Shown piece by piece: positions 25,164 through 34,152 of a stretch of 64,000 bases of DNA. Numbering within the stretch: the first letter of the stretch is position 1; every line of letters begins with the position of its first letter. Source of the stretch: CAVVNN01 sp963838035 (lineage in GTDB: Bacteria; Actinomycetota; Thermoleophilia; Solirubrobacterales; 70-9); NCBI GenBank assembly GCA_963838035.1, contig CAWIPM010000002.1, positions 496,001 to 560,000 of the forward strand. The letters run 5' to 3'. The translations under genes were made by a program, and so were the position numbers. The notes beneath the pieces were generated by a model, which saw nothing but the letters and a program-made list of their open reading frames with translations, ran no database searches and had not been told where the DNA came from.

Positions 25164-26474
25164 TCAGGCGGGCTCCTCGCGGTGCTTCCAGCGCGCCTCG
25201 AGGGCCAGCTTGGTCAGGAAGGCGACCACCACCCCGACGATGACCAGTGGAGCGGCGCCAGGTCCGGCCGTGGCGGTGAGAACTATGCCGAGCACAGCCC
25301 CGGCCAGCGGCAGCCCGAGCACCGAGACGACTCCGGCGCCGATGCCGACGGCCACCGCCGGGGTGACCGCGAAGCCGGGCAGCTGAGCGGCCATCAGGCC
25401 CGCGGCCGCGCCGAGGAACATCGCCGGGAAGACCGGGCCGCCGCGGAAGCCGCCCAGCGAAATGCCGTAGGCGATCCCCTTGAACGCGAACAGCAGCGCG
25501 AGCGCGGAAACAGACCAGGCGCCTGGATCGGCGCCCAGGGGCCCGAGTGCGTTCTGCCCGGAGAACAGCACCTGGTCGACGCCCTTGCCGGAGGCCTCCG
25601 AGAAGGCGATCGCCAGCGCCGAGATCCCGAGTCCAAACGCCGGCAGCAGGAGGAGCGGCTTCGACGAGACGACCCGCCGCATCTCGCCGGCCAGGCGAAA
25701 GATCGCGAACATCGCCACCGCAACGGCGACGGCGAGCAGGATCGACCATCCGAAGTCGCTGAAGCCCGGGCTGGCGAATGCGGGCAGCTGCAGCGGGCTG
25801 ATCGCGATGTCGCTGGTGCTGAGGCCGGTCCACGATCCCATCCCGATCCAGACCAGGGAGCCGATCCCCGAGGCGAGCAGGCCCGGCACGAGCACCAGCG
25901 GCAGTTTCGGCCCGCCCAGCCCGGAAGCCTCGATCAGGATCACCGCGGCGACGATCGGCGAGCCGAAGAGAAAGGCGAGCGCCGAGAAGGTCGCCGACGC
26001 CGCCAGGACCTGGCCGACCTGCGGCGACGCGCCGGTCCGGAGCCGGTGCGCGACAAAGAGGCCGAGTCCGCTGCCGATGGCGATCAACGGAGCCTCCGGC
26101 CCGAGCACGGCCCCGAGGCCGATCGAGGCGAGGCCGGCGAGGATGACGCCCGGGACCTCGATCGGCTGGGTGGGCGTGGGGTTGAGGCCGTCGGCCGGAA
26201 CGTGACCCCCGCGGCCCGGCAGGCGGACGATCGCCGCCGCGGCCACCGTACCGGCGATAGCCAGCACGGGGAGAGACCACCAGCGGGGGACGGCGGCGAA
26301 GCCGAGCGCTTCCGGAAGATCGGTGAACAGCCACTTCTGGGTGTAGAAGACCAGCTCGAGGAAGCCCCAAGCGACCAGGGCCGCGATGACACCCACGATC
26401 GCCGCCAGGGCGAGCAGGGCGAGGAACCCGCGGCTGCGAAGGATCGCGACTGGATCAGGCTCCGACGAACCCAT
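25164..26474 (-). CDS. ClC family chloride channel/transporter
   Basis: A 436-residue membrane protein with about 10-12 helices and ClC signatures. 'GLGAVLGPEAPLIAIG' matches the G-K/R-E-G-P filter region (here G-P-E-A-P), and 'GGFRGGPVFPAMFLGAAAG' matches the G-x-F-x-P region. The N-terminal filter segment is 'GRGGHVPADGLN'. The deviation at the second filter (Pro-Glu-Ala instead of Arg-Glu-Gly) is seen in a divergent bacterial subgroup. The start is ATG 26474. A 9-base gap separates it from the next gene upstream, so they form an operon. Confidence 0.85.
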   Translation of the reverse strand: MGSSEPDPVAILRSRGFLALLALAAIVGVIAALVAWGFLELVFYTQKWLFTDLPEALGFAAVPRWWSLPVLAIAGTVAAAAIVRLPGRGGHVPADGLNPTPTQPIEVPGVILAGLASIGLGAVLGPEAPLIAIGSGLGLFVAHRLRTGASPQVGQVLAASATFSALAFLFGSPIVAAVILIEASGLGGPKLPLVLVPGLLASGIGSLVWIGMGSWTGLSTSDIAISPLQLPAFASPGFSDFGWSILLAVAVAVAMFAIFRLAGEMRRVVSSKPLLLLPAFGLGISALAIAFSEASGKGVDQVLFSGQNALGPLGADPGAWSVSALALLFAFKGIAYGISLGGFRGGPVFPAMFLGAAAGLMAAQLPGFAVTPAVAVGIGAGVVSVLGLPLAGAVLGIVLTATAGPGAAPLVIVGVVVAFLTKLALEARWKHREEPA

Positions 26475-26482
26475 CGGCGACC

Positions 26483-27679
26483 CTAATCGGCTCCGAGCAG
26501 CCCATCCTTGGCCGGCGGCGGCTCCTCTGCGAGGATCTGGCGGCGCAGAAGCTCGGCACCCACCCCGAGCAGAATCGCAAAGAGCAGGACCCCGGCCGGC
26601 TTGCGGAAAGCTGCTATCGGAGCCCAGGCGATCAGGGCCAGATAGACGGCTCCTGCCGCTGCGTAGGAGCCCGCGCGGTGCTCTCGCGCGTAAGGGGAGG
26701 CCGCGCGACGAAGGGCGACCGCGGCTCGGGTCGGCCCGGCGAGCCAGGCGCCGATCACGACGAGGATGCCGAAGGCGATTGCCGAATCGGCGACGCTGAC
26801 GAGCAGCGAGGTGCCGATGCTCCATGTGGCCTGCGCCGCGGGGTGCGCCGCCGTCGACGTCGCGAGAGCATCGACCACGTAGCCACCGGCGATTTCGCGC
26901 GCGATCAGCGCGACCACCCCTGCCACGACAAAGCAGAGCCCCACCGACCTGAGAGCCTGCCGTCTGAGCGGGCCGGCGAGGTAGACGGCGAGCCCGAACA
27001 GCAGCAGCACCAGCAGCGAGAGGACGACCGGCAGGCGCCTGATCAAGCTGACCGCACTCTGCGCAGCCGAGAGCTGATTTGACTTGAGGATCGTCACCTG
27101 GCCTGCTTCGGGCGGGATCTTCGATTCGATCGCGCCGCCGACCCCGATCCGGTCACCGATCTGAGTCACCAGCGACCCCAGGTCGAGGGTCACTTCGCCA
27201 CCTTCGGTCGAGACCGTCGAGCCGCCACCGTCCAGAACCGTAAGCAGCCGTTCGTGCGCGATGCGATTCGAGGTGCTCCAGAGGGCTTCGAACTGAGAGG
27301 TCCCCAGCGCCTTTTCGACGATCTGGGGAGCGAGCTGCTGCAGGCCCCCGGCCGCCGGGCCGGCGAGGGGCGCGAGCCGCGGCGGCAACGCCTTCTGCAG
27401 TTCGGCCTGGACGTCCACGTTGGCAAAGAGCTGATCCGCCAGGTAGGTGGAGAGACGCGCCTTGATTTCTTCGTTCTGGAGCAGCTGGTCGCTCGTGTTC
27501 ACCCAGTTGTCGGTGTTCAGCGCCTGTCGGTTGACCCAGATCGAGAAGATGCCGACGAAGGCGAGCAGCGTGGCGAGAACCAGCACTGCCACCACCGCAC
27601 GCGGATGACCCGTCTTTCCCTCGGACGGGCTTCCCTCGGCCGCCACCTCTATACCCCGCGCCCGACCGTCATCCAGCAT
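26483..27679 (-). CDS. multi-pass membrane protein, unknown function
   Basis: A 398-residue protein. There is one helix at about 25-45, then a large extracytoplasmic domain to about residue 210 that begins 'NRQALNTDNWVNTSDQLLQNEEI', with 'YLADQLFANVDV' and 'LKSNQLSAAQSAVSLIRRLP'. Four to six helices follow. This layout, including the 'LNTDNW' segment, is that of an uncharacterised actinobacterial family. The start at ATG 27679 is chosen over longer upstream frames. It is probably the first gene of the operon with the ClC gene 9 bases downstream. Confidence 0.75.
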   Translation of the reverse strand: MLDDGRARGIEVAAEGSPSEGKTGHPRAVVAVLVLATLLAFVGIFSIWVNRQALNTDNWVNTSDQLLQNEEIKARLSTYLADQLFANVDVQAELQKALPPRLAPLAGPAAGGLQQLAPQIVEKALGTSQFEALWSTSNRIAHERLLTVLDGGGSTVSTEGGEVTLDLGSLVTQIGDRIGVGGAIESKIPPEAGQVTILKSNQLSAAQSAVSLIRRLPVVLSLLVLLLFGLAVYLAGPLRRQALRSVGLCFVVAGVVALIAREIAGGYVVDALATSTAAHPAAQATWSIGTSLLVSVADSAIAFGILVVIGAWLAGPTRAAVALRRAASPYAREHRAGSYAAAGAVYLALIAWAPIAAFRKPAGVLLFAILLGVGAELLRRQILAEEPPPAKDGLLGAD

Positions 27680-27846
27680 TTCATGTGCCTCGAAGCTAGA
27701 CCTGCGCCGAATCGGGCACATCACGCGGATCGGGTGATCTTTGCGCTCCTGACTCGATCGCCCCGAGGAGGGTGTGGACAGGAAAGTGCGGGCCCCCCGA
27801 CCCGTGGAGGATTGACAGGGCGTCTGCCGGGCGCAACGATCCGCCT

Positions 27847-28233
27847 GTGCCAAAGACCTCAACGCTCGGCGGCGAGTTCGCCCGAGCCCTCGCCGCCAAG
27901 GATTTCGACCAGATCCGCGAGCTCCTGCACCCAGAAATCGACTTTCGCGCTCTGACTCCAAAGCGCCACTGGGAGGCGAACGACGCCGATTCGGTGATCT
28001 CTGGGGTGCTTCTCCGCTGGTTCGAAGACTCCGATGAGATCCAGGCGATCGAGTGCCTGGAAGGCGACTCCTTCGCCGACCGCGAGCGAGTTGGCTACCG
28101 ATTCAGCATCCGCAATCCGGAAGGCCTGTTCCTAATTGAGCAGCAGGCCTACCTGGCGACTCGCGACGGCCAAATCGGGTGGATGCGCCTGGTGTGTTCC
28201 GGGTATCGCCCGTCGGCTCCTCTCTCAAGGTGA
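27847..28233 (+). CDS. NTF2/SnoaL-like protein
   Basis: A 128-residue protein from GTG 27847. 'EFARALAAKDFDQIRELLHPEIDFRALTP' at the N-terminus and the strands 'RVGYRFSIRN' and 'LFLIEQQAYLATRDGQIGWMRLVCSGY' fit the cone-shaped SnoaL/NTF2 fold. Such proteins act as small hydrolases, isomerases or ligand binders; none of these can be chosen here. The 3' end overlaps the convergent CHAP gene by 9 bases. Confidence 0.75.
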   Translation: MPKTSTLGGEFARALAAKDFDQIRELLHPEIDFRALTPKRHWEANDADSVISGVLLRWFEDSDEIQAIECLEGDSFADRERVGYRFSIRNPEGLFLIEQQAYLATRDGQIGWMRLVCSGYRPSAPLSR

Positions 28234-29256
28234 GCGCAGAAAGCGCCACACACCCGCCTCGCCGGCGTTTTCGATCGCCACCGGGTCGACCACCACGGCA
28301 CGGCGACCGGGCCTGAGCGAGGGGATTCGACGGGGCGCGCCGCCGCGCGTGGCGTAGAGCGGCCCACGGGGCCCGGCGCGGAGAATCGTGCCGTTTCGGG
28401 GGTAGCGCCGGATGTGGCCCCAGCGACCGCTGCCGCCGGCGCGCGCCAGCGCGGCAGGGTCGATCCTCGTGTCCCGCCGGCGGCCGCCCACCCGTGCCCA
28501 GCTGCCGATTGCGATCGGCGCCCCGCCGGCGATTCGGTACGGGCGCCCGTCGGCGGTGACGAGGGTCCCATTGCCGGGGTATCCACGGAGGCGATCGAAT
28601 CGCGCCCGGGGGATCGGCAGGACCGGGTGGCGCCCACCGAAGCTCGACCAGTGAGTGACGGGGATCGGCGCCCCGCCGATCAGGCGATAGGCCCCTCCCT
28701 TCCCCGGCGCTGAGACAAAGTCACCGTCGTGGAGCCGCACCGGCAGGTCCCTGAAATGGATATAGGCGTCGGGCGCCCCGGCCGGGATGCGGCGGGTGTC
28801 GAAGCTGCCGGTCCCGGCGTGGTTGTACTCGGCGACCTCGACCGAGCCGAGATATGCGTTGGCCACCCAGGCGACATGGCCGAAGCCGTGGAACAGCTCG
28901 GCGCCCCACCAGGCGACCGCACCGCGGGCGGGGTTGTGATTGACGCGGTAGCCGCGCGCCCGCGCCGCCCCGGCCCAGCCCGACGCGTTGCCGAGTCCTC
29001 GGTAGTCGCCGAAGCCGTTTGCCGTGGACAGCTTCCAGGCGACGTAGTCGGTGCAGTTGCGGTAGGCGTAGCCGTATGGGGAGAATCCGTAGCCGCTGCT
29101 GTTCGTCCAGGTGTAGGTCGCCTCGTTGCTACCCGGCCCGTCGTAGTTCGAGTACGGGTAGCCGCCGGTCCGGACGTGTGCCTGGGCCGCACCGGCCAGT
29201 GCGGCACAGAAGACGATCGCGACGCAGGCGTATCGGCCTGTGCGGGCAATTCCCAC
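28225..29256 (-). CDS. secreted CHAP-domain amidase
   Basis: A 343-residue protein with a signal peptide (ending AGAAQA). A CHAP domain spans about residues 45-170: catalytic Cys in 'YRNCTDYVAWKL' and His in 'GFGHVAWVANAY', with 'GAVAWW' between. CHAP enzymes cut peptidoglycan peptide bonds. The C-terminal half carries three or four repeats of about 45 residues built on 'YRLIGGAPIP...RG/YPGNGT', which look like a wall-binding array and repeat about every 45-50 residues. The start is ATG 29256. It probably remodels the cell wall. Confidence 0.85.
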   Translation of the reverse strand: MGIARTGRYACVAIVFCAALAGAAQAHVRTGGYPYSNYDGPGSNEATYTWTNSSGYGFSPYGYAYRNCTDYVAWKLSTANGFGDYRGLGNASGWAGAARARGYRVNHNPARGAVAWWGAELFHGFGHVAWVANAYLGSVEVAEYNHAGTGSFDTRRIPAGAPDAYIHFRDLPVRLHDGDFVSAPGKGGAYRLIGGAPIPVTHWSSFGGRHPVLPIPRARFDRLRGYPGNGTLVTADGRPYRIAGGAPIAIGSWARVGGRRRDTRIDPAALARAGGSGRWGHIRRYPRNGTILRAGPRGPLYATRGGAPRRIPSLRPGRRAVVVDPVAIENAGEAGVWRFLRSP

Positions 29257-29365
29257 CCGGGCATTTTCACCGATGGACCGGTCCTGCGCCAGAGATCGCC
29301 GAGTTTCCGCTCGACTCCTCGGTGGACAGGCCTTAGTGTCTTACCAGTCAACGAAAGGAGTGCAG

Positions 29366-29662
29366 ATGCACGCGCGCGTGGCTACGTTCGAAGGTGGGAA
29401 CCCAGACCAGGTTCGGGAGATGGTCGAGGACATCGACCGCCGGTCGGACTCAGGGCCGCCGGAGGGTGTTCCCGCAGTCGGCCTGCTGGTGCTTCACCAG
29501 CCGGATCAGGCCAAGGTCCTCGCGATCAGCCTCTTCGAGACCGAGGAGGACCTCAAGCAGGGGGACGCGACGTTGAACTCCATGGACCCCCCAACCCCGG
29601 GCGGCATGGGCCGGCGCACCTCGGTCGAGATGTTCGAGGTCCCGATCAAGCTCGACGTTTGA
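29366..29662 (+). CDS. small dimeric alpha/beta-barrel-like protein, paralogue
   Basis: A 98-residue protein with a strong ribosome site (GAAAGGAG) 5 bases before ATG 29366. Layout: strand 'ARVATFEGG', helix, strand 'VGLLVLHQPDQ', strand 'VLAISLFETEEDLKQGDATLNSM', and 'GRRTSVEMFEVPI'. It is the paralogue of the gene at 12586. Both resemble small dimeric barrel (ABM/EthD-like) proteins but lack a named domain. Its stop overlaps a convergent small gene by 17 bases. Confidence 0.75.
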   Translation: MHARVATFEGGNPDQVREMVEDIDRRSDSGPPEGVPAVGLLVLHQPDQAKVLAISLFETEEDLKQGDATLNSMDPPTPGGMGRRTSVEMFEVPIKLDV

Positions 29663-29903
29663 TCCACCGAAATATGCGCCAACCACGCTCGCGTGGCTGG
29701 CGGGGCTGAGCGCGTCGCCACTCGTCGCGGGTCGGCAGCCTGCCCGCCCTCCTCTCGACGAGCACGCACTGGCTGTGGGCGTGCCGGCGCCGGCTCATGT
29801 CCCCTTCGGGAGCAACCAGGACATGCTCGCTGAGGGCAGGGAGATACCGGCCGCAGAACGGACACCGATACGTGGCCGGCTTTCTGTTCTGCGCTCTTCG
29901 CAT
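29646..29903 (-). CDS. small zinc-finger-like protein
   Basis: An 85-residue protein from ATG 29903. 'YRCPFCGRYLP' gives a CxxC knuckle, and 'RRRHAHSQCVL' supplies His and Cys, together a likely zinc site. It is followed by the conserved 'RRAGRLPTRDEWRRAQP' tail. Similar short proteins occur across Thermoleophilia. Function unknown. Convergent with the barrel protein gene. Confidence 0.7.
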   Translation of the reverse strand: MRRAQNRKPATYRCPFCGRYLPALSEHVLVAPEGDMSRRRHAHSQCVLVERRAGRLPTRDEWRRAQPRQPRERGWRIFRWIKRRA

Positions 29904-30019
29904 CGACCACCACTGCGCGCGTCCGGCCGCAGGCTTCACCTCGGCCTCCGCCCGCTATCGACAGGCTCGACGCGCACCCCCCGATGATCCCTCTTCCGCC
30001 GGCGCGCTACCGTGGTCCC

Positions 30020-30361
30020 ATGGAAGCCGACCGCGCCCGAGAGCTGCTCGCCCGCGAGCGAACGCAGATCGAGCAGGAGATCGCCGCAATGAATCGCGAA
30101 GGCCCTGAGGAGGGAGACGATCGGGTCGAGCCCGGCGACCTCGACTCCGAGGGCCTCTACCAGGATGAGTTCGATTCCGGGCGCGCCGAGGATCTGCGGA
30201 ACCGCATCGCCGCCATCGAGCGCGCCGAGGCGCGCCTCGTCGAAGGGACCTACGGCCTATCGACCCAAAGCGGCGACCCGATCCCGGACGAGCGACTCGA
30301 GGCCTACCCGACAGCGGAGCTCACCGTCGAAGAGCAGGAGCGCAGGGGCTCTCCCGGCTAG
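30020..30361 (+). CDS. TraR/DksA-like protein lacking zinc cysteines
   Basis: A 113-residue protein from ATG 30020. The N-terminal part is a long coiled coil ('RARELLARERTQIEQEIAAMN', then 'EDLRNRIAAIERAEARLVEGTYGLSTQSGDPIPDERLEAYPTAELT'). The last segment is the one that normally flanks the DksA zinc finger, but the four cysteines are absent. Such degenerate DksA-like proteins are frequent in actinobacteria. It may bind RNA polymerase through the secondary channel, as DksA and GreA do, but this is not shown. Confidence 0.8.
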   Translation: MEADRARELLARERTQIEQEIAAMNREGPEEGDDRVEPGDLDSEGLYQDEFDSGRAEDLRNRIAAIERAEARLVEGTYGLSTQSGDPIPDERLEAYPTAELTVEEQERRGSPG

Positions 30362-30482
30362 GGTCGGCGTTGTGCGGGAGACCGCGCTCAGAGCCCTCAA
30401 CCCACTCCCCCGGGGCTTGAGGAGCATGGGAAGTGTTGACGCGTGACCTTCAATCTCTGGGGTCGCACTCGAATCTGGGACG

Positions 30483-31763
30483 ATGCCCGCGCCAGTGGAT
30501 CCAGAGTCCAGTGCCGCTCGGCTTGCCTCCTCGCAAACCCGGGGGCTGCGCGACTCGCTGCTCGCGCTGCTGACCTCGCGCCTGTTGATCTGGTCGGCGG
30601 GAATGCTGACCGCGATCGTGCTGGGACTCCATGCCGGCTCGGCGACCTCCTTCGACCCGCGGCGACTGACCTCTCCCTTTCACAGCACAATCGCCAACGT
30701 CCTCATCGCGCCGACGGCACGCTGGGATTCGACCTGGTACCTCAGCATCGCCCACTCGGGCTACCGGCACGTCTCCGAAGCAGTCTTCTTCCCCCTCTAC
30801 CCGAGCCTGGTCGGGCTCGCCGCCGCGCCGCTGGGAGGCGCGGCGGCCGTGGTCGTCGGGGTCGGCGTGGCTACGGTCTGCGCGCTCGGGGCGCTGTTCC
30901 TGCTGCACAGGCTGGTCGCGCTTGAGTTCGACGAGCGGGTCGCCCACAACACGGTCTGGATCTTCGCCTGGCTTCCGATCGCGCTCTTCCTCTCGGCGGT
31001 CTACTCGGAGTCGCTCTTCCTGCTGCTGGTGGTCGGTTCCTTCTACGCCGCCCGGCTGGGGCGCTGGCCGGTGGCTGGGGCGCTGGGGGCCTTGGCGGCG
31101 GCGGCTCGAAACAGCGGTGTGGTCTTGGTCGTGCCCTTGGTGCTGCTCTACCTGTACGGGCCGCGGGAGGATCGCCAGCCCGACCGACCCCCGAGCGGGC
31201 TGAGGAGGCGCTACGACCTCCGGCCCGATCTGCTTTGGCTTGCCGCGCTACCGCTTGGCCTGCTCGCCTATCTCGCCTATCTTCAGATCAGCTTCGGCGA
31301 CCCGCTGGCGCCGTTCACCCAGCAGGCTCACTGGCATCGGAGCTTTGTGCCGCTCGGCGGAGTGCCGTCGGGCGTTTGGGAGGGACTCAAGGCCCTGATC
31401 TCCGCCGTGCCAGGCGGCGCGTCGATGCTCGGCACGCACCTCAACACGGACTCGATCACGAGACGAATCGTCGAGCTCGCTGCTTTGGTCCTCGCCGCCG
31501 CGCTGCTGCGGCTCTCATGGAAGAGGCTTCCCATGCCGTATACGGCTTTCGCCGGGCTTGGTCTGTTGCTGGCGGTCTCGGCCCCTTCGAGCGTCGAGCC
31601 GTTGCGCTCGCTGCCTCGCTTCACCCTGGTGCTGTTCCCGCTGTGGATCGCATTGGCGCTGTGGGCGACAGAGCGGCATCGAGTGCGCGCCGTGATCTGC
31701 ATCTCCGCCCCTCTGCTCGTCTTCTGGACCTACCTGTTCGTGTCTTGGACCTGGGCCGCATAG
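30483..31763 (+). CDS. PIG-V-like mannosyltransferase family membrane protein (copy 1)
   Basis: A 426-residue protein with about 10 helices. 'IAPTARWDSTWYLSIAHSGY' in the first outer loop holds the Arg-Trp-Asp that marks the catalytic region of GT-C/PIG-V-like mannosyltransferases. 'VFFPLYPSLV' and 'YSESLFLLLVVGSFYAAR' are the other conserved segments. It probably transfers a sugar from a polyprenyl phosphate donor to an outer-leaflet acceptor. The start is ATG 30483. A second paralogue lies immediately downstream. Confidence 0.85.
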   Translation: MPAPVDPESSAARLASSQTRGLRDSLLALLTSRLLIWSAGMLTAIVLGLHAGSATSFDPRRLTSPFHSTIANVLIAPTARWDSTWYLSIAHSGYRHVSEAVFFPLYPSLVGLAAAPLGGAAAVVVGVGVATVCALGALFLLHRLVALEFDERVAHNTVWIFAWLPIALFLSAVYSESLFLLLVVGSFYAARLGRWPVAGALGALAAAARNSGVVLVVPLVLLYLYGPREDRQPDRPPSGLRRRYDLRPDLLWLAALPLGLLAYLAYLQISFGDPLAPFTQQAHWHRSFVPLGGVPSGVWEGLKALISAVPGGASMLGTHLNTDSITRRIVELAALVLAAALLRLSWKRLPMPYTAFAGLGLLLAVSAPSSVEPLRSLPRFTLVLFPLWIALALWATERHRVRAVICISAPLLVFWTYLFVSWTWAA

Positions 31764-31963
31764 CTGGCGACCGTGTCGCCTGCTGGGGCTGGCTCATCCC
31801 CCCTTTAGACACCGAGTGAAGAGTTCGCCGATGCTTCTCGACGAGTGAATGCGAGCCAGCGCTGAGCACTGAAGACCCTGCGGCACCGACGCTTGGATTT
31901 CCCGACCCTGCAACTGCGGACCCGATCCCCGCAGGCACGGTCGACAGAGTCGCAGAGCTGCGG

Positions 31964-33205
31964 TTGAGCGACGAGCGGCGGGACGCGCTGCGCGATGTTC
32001 TATGCGCGTTTCTCTCCTCCCGGATGGTGGTCTGGGCGGCCGGGATCGCCGCGGTACTGCTTCTCGGCTGGAGGCCGGGCGCCGTCGCCCAACTCGACCA
32101 CGCACATCTGACCATGCCGTTCCACCAAGGGGTCGACAATCTCCTGATCGCGCCCGGGACGCGCTGGGACTCCGCCTGGTACCTGAGCATCGCCCAATCC
32201 GGCTACGCCCTCTCTTCCCAAACCGTCTTCTTCCCGCTCTACCCAGGGCTGATCGCCCTCGGGGGCGCCTTACTCGGGCACGGCCTCGACGCGGTCGTCG
32301 GGATCGTCGTCTCCTGCCTCTGCGCGATCGGGGCTCTCTATCTGTTGCGCCGGTTGGTCGCACTGGAGTTCGACGAGCAGCTCGCCCGCAACACGATCTG
32401 GATCTTCGCCTGGTTGCCGATCGCCCTGGTGCTCTCGGCCGTGTACTCAGAGTCGCTGTTCCTGCTGCTCGCGGTCGGCTGCATCTACGCCGCGCGGCGC
32501 GGCCGCTGGGCGCAGGCAGGCCTCGCGGGCGGGATGGCGGCGGCGACCCGCAACAACGGGGTCTTGCTGCTGGTTCCGTTGCTGATCCTCTACCTATATG
32601 GCCCACGGCCCGACCGCGAGCCCGACGGGGCGGTGGCAGGCCTTCGGCCCAGATACCGACCGCGCCGCGACATCCTCTGGGCCGCTCTCGTGCCGCTCGG
32701 CCTGTTCGCCTACATGGCCTACCTGCAGATCCAGATCGGCCACCCGCTGGACCCCTTCACCCACCAGCAGCACTGGGGCAGGCACTTCATCCCACTGGCC
32801 GGCATCCCGCTCGGAGCGTGGAGCGTCGGGCGGGCGCTGGTCGCCGCGGTTCCGGGCTTGGACCCGAACCTCGGCGCTCACGTCACCGTCGGCGAGCAGC
32901 TGCGGCACGTCGCGGAGTTCGGGTTCTTGGTCGGTGCGCTGGCGCTGCTGCGCCTGTGCTGGAAGCGGCTGCCCCTTGCCTACACTGCCTTTGCGGTGAT
33001 CAGCCTCGCGACAGCGGTCTCGGTGCCGACCGGCAACGACCCGCTGAAGTCGCTGCCCCGCTTCACCCTGGTGATGTTCCCTCTCTGGATAGCGCTGGCG
33101 CTGTGGGCGACCGAGCGGCAGCGGGTACGGGAGGTGATCGCGATCTGCGCGCCGCTGCTGGCCATAGGCACCTTCCTGTTCGTCAGCTGGAGCTGGCCTC
33201 CGTAG
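31964..33205 (+). CDS. PIG-V-like mannosyltransferase family membrane protein (copy 2)
   Basis: A 413-residue paralogue of the preceding gene, aligned along its whole length, with the same 'IAPGTRWDSAWYLSIAQSGY', 'VFFPLYPGL' and 'YSESLFLLLAVG' blocks. It looks intact, so this is a tandem duplication with divergence rather than a pseudogene. The start at TTG 31964 is uncertain. The frame is open for about 40 more codons upstream, with sequence of plausible composition but no ATG or GTG in frame. Role as for copy 1. Confidence 0.8.
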   Translation: MSDERRDALRDVLCAFLSSRMVVWAAGIAAVLLLGWRPGAVAQLDHAHLTMPFHQGVDNLLIAPGTRWDSAWYLSIAQSGYALSSQTVFFPLYPGLIALGGALLGHGLDAVVGIVVSCLCAIGALYLLRRLVALEFDEQLARNTIWIFAWLPIALVLSAVYSESLFLLLAVGCIYAARRGRWAQAGLAGGMAAATRNNGVLLLVPLLILYLYGPRPDREPDGAVAGLRPRYRPRRDILWAALVPLGLFAYMAYLQIQIGHPLDPFTHQQHWGRHFIPLAGIPLGAWSVGRALVAAVPGLDPNLGAHVTVGEQLRHVAEFGFLVGALALLRLCWKRLPLAYTAFAVISLATAVSVPTGNDPLKSLPRFTLVMFPLWIALALWATERQRVREVIAICAPLLAIGTFLFVSWSWPP

Positions 33206-33610
33206 ACGCGGATTGTCGAAGCAGGCCGGCCTCGACCTCGGCTGCGGGGTTCAGGGTCTAGCCGCGGAGACGCAGTGCTCGTGCCCGTTGCCTGCCACCC
33301 ATGGCGGCTAGCCCTGAGCGGCGAGCCAGGGCTGGACGTCCGTGTCCCATACCGTCTTGGATGTGCAGATCCGCGGCTTGACCGCGAGCGAAGCGCTCGC
33401 TCGGCCCGGCCGGCGACCGCGATGTGTAGCTCGCCGTCCTCGTCGATCCCCATCAAGAGGCCGGTTGGCCCGTCGAGCGCTCGAAGAGCCCTCCGTTCAC
33501 GGCCGAACTCTCGAAAGTGGGACCGCTGATCTTGCGGCCGGCGCTGTATTTATGAGCCGCAACCCGCTCCTCGAGCGGGCATGCGGCTTCTCAAGCCAAA
33601 CCCAGTGAAC
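33206..33610. other. gene-free stretch left of the tRNA-Trp islands
   Basis: About 400 bases with no convincing gene. Short open frames exist on both strands; one minus-strand frame near 33450 begins 'MGIDEDGELHIAV' and could be a decayed protein end, but nothing supports it further. The stretch ends at the pseudo-tRNA-Trp. Confidence 0.4.
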
Positions 33611-33681
33611 GGGGCAGCCAGGACTCGAACCTGGAATCGCCGGTTTGGAGACCGCGCGCATAGCCGTTAACTCACTCCCCC
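33611..33681 (-). pseudogene. degenerate tRNA-Trp copy (outer att site)
   Basis: The first 44 bases match the 3' part of the intact tRNA-Trp at 39733, with one T missing in the anticodon-loop run. The remaining 27 bases still recall the 5' half (AGCC, TT, CACT, CCCC spaced correctly) but with many changes. The cloverleaf is broken, so it cannot be a working tRNA. It is best read as an old attachment site. Confidence 0.75.
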
Positions 33682-33720
33682 AGGCTTGCTACAGAGCCAA
33701 ATCCTAGTCGAGACCTCCCC

Positions 33721-33747
33721 CAGGGGAATGCCTGGGGGAATGAAAGG
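33721..33747. repeat. paired 12-bp direct repeats, left end of element B
   Basis: CAGGGGAATG then CCTGGGGGAATG followed by AAAGG. The same arrangement recurs at 36488 and, more diverged, at 36750. Lying 40 bases inside the att copy, they suit recombinase arm-binding sites. Confidence 0.55.
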
Positions 33748-33759
33748 CTCGGCGCTTGA

Positions 33760-34152
33760 TCAGTCGAGGATGGCGATCTCGCAGTTGATACCGGCCGCTC
33801 GCTTCATCCTTCCGTCGGCCGTCACCAACACCGTATCGAGCGCCTCGGCGAGTGCCACGTAGGAAGCATCGTAGGCGCTGAGGTTGTCGCGCAACTCCCA
33901 TACCCGGGCGAGTAGCGGCAGATGCGGAACGCGCCGAAGGGGGAGCGCGGCGAGGTCGGTTAGCGCCTGAGCGGATCGGCGCTCATCGAGCCTCTTTGCC
34001 CGTGCCGCGCGGCGCAAGGTCGAGACGACCTCAAGGTCGATCAGCTCCGGTGCTGCGAGCTGCTCGCCGCGCAGGCGCTCGCGGGCTCGGTCGCCGTCGG
34101 CGTCGTCATCGGCGAGCGCTGGTGCGAGTACCGATGCGTCGACGACGATCAC
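33760..34152 (-). CDS. vapC: VapC-type PIN-domain toxin
   Basis: A 130-residue PIN-domain protein. Acidic active-site residues are visible: 'VVDASVL' (first Asp), 'PELIDLEVVS' (Glu), 'SAYDASYVALAEAL' (Asp) and 'LVTADGRM' (Asp). VapC toxins are Mg2+-dependent RNases, usually cutting tRNA or rRNA. Its start overlaps the antitoxin stop by 4 bases, the normal vapBC arrangement. It is the innermost gene at the left end of element B, a typical position for an addiction module that stabilises an island. Confidence 0.92.
   Translation of the reverse strand: MIVVDASVLAPALADDDADGDRARERLRGEQLAAPELIDLEVVSTLRRAARAKRLDERRSAQALTDLAALPLRRVPHLPLLARVWELRDNLSAYDASYVALAEALDTVLVTADGRMKRAAGINCEIAILD

Noticed and set aside
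30450..30947. Minus-strand frame opposite the first glycosyltransferase
   Set aside because: It mirrors conserved membrane-protein codons and has no ribosome site.
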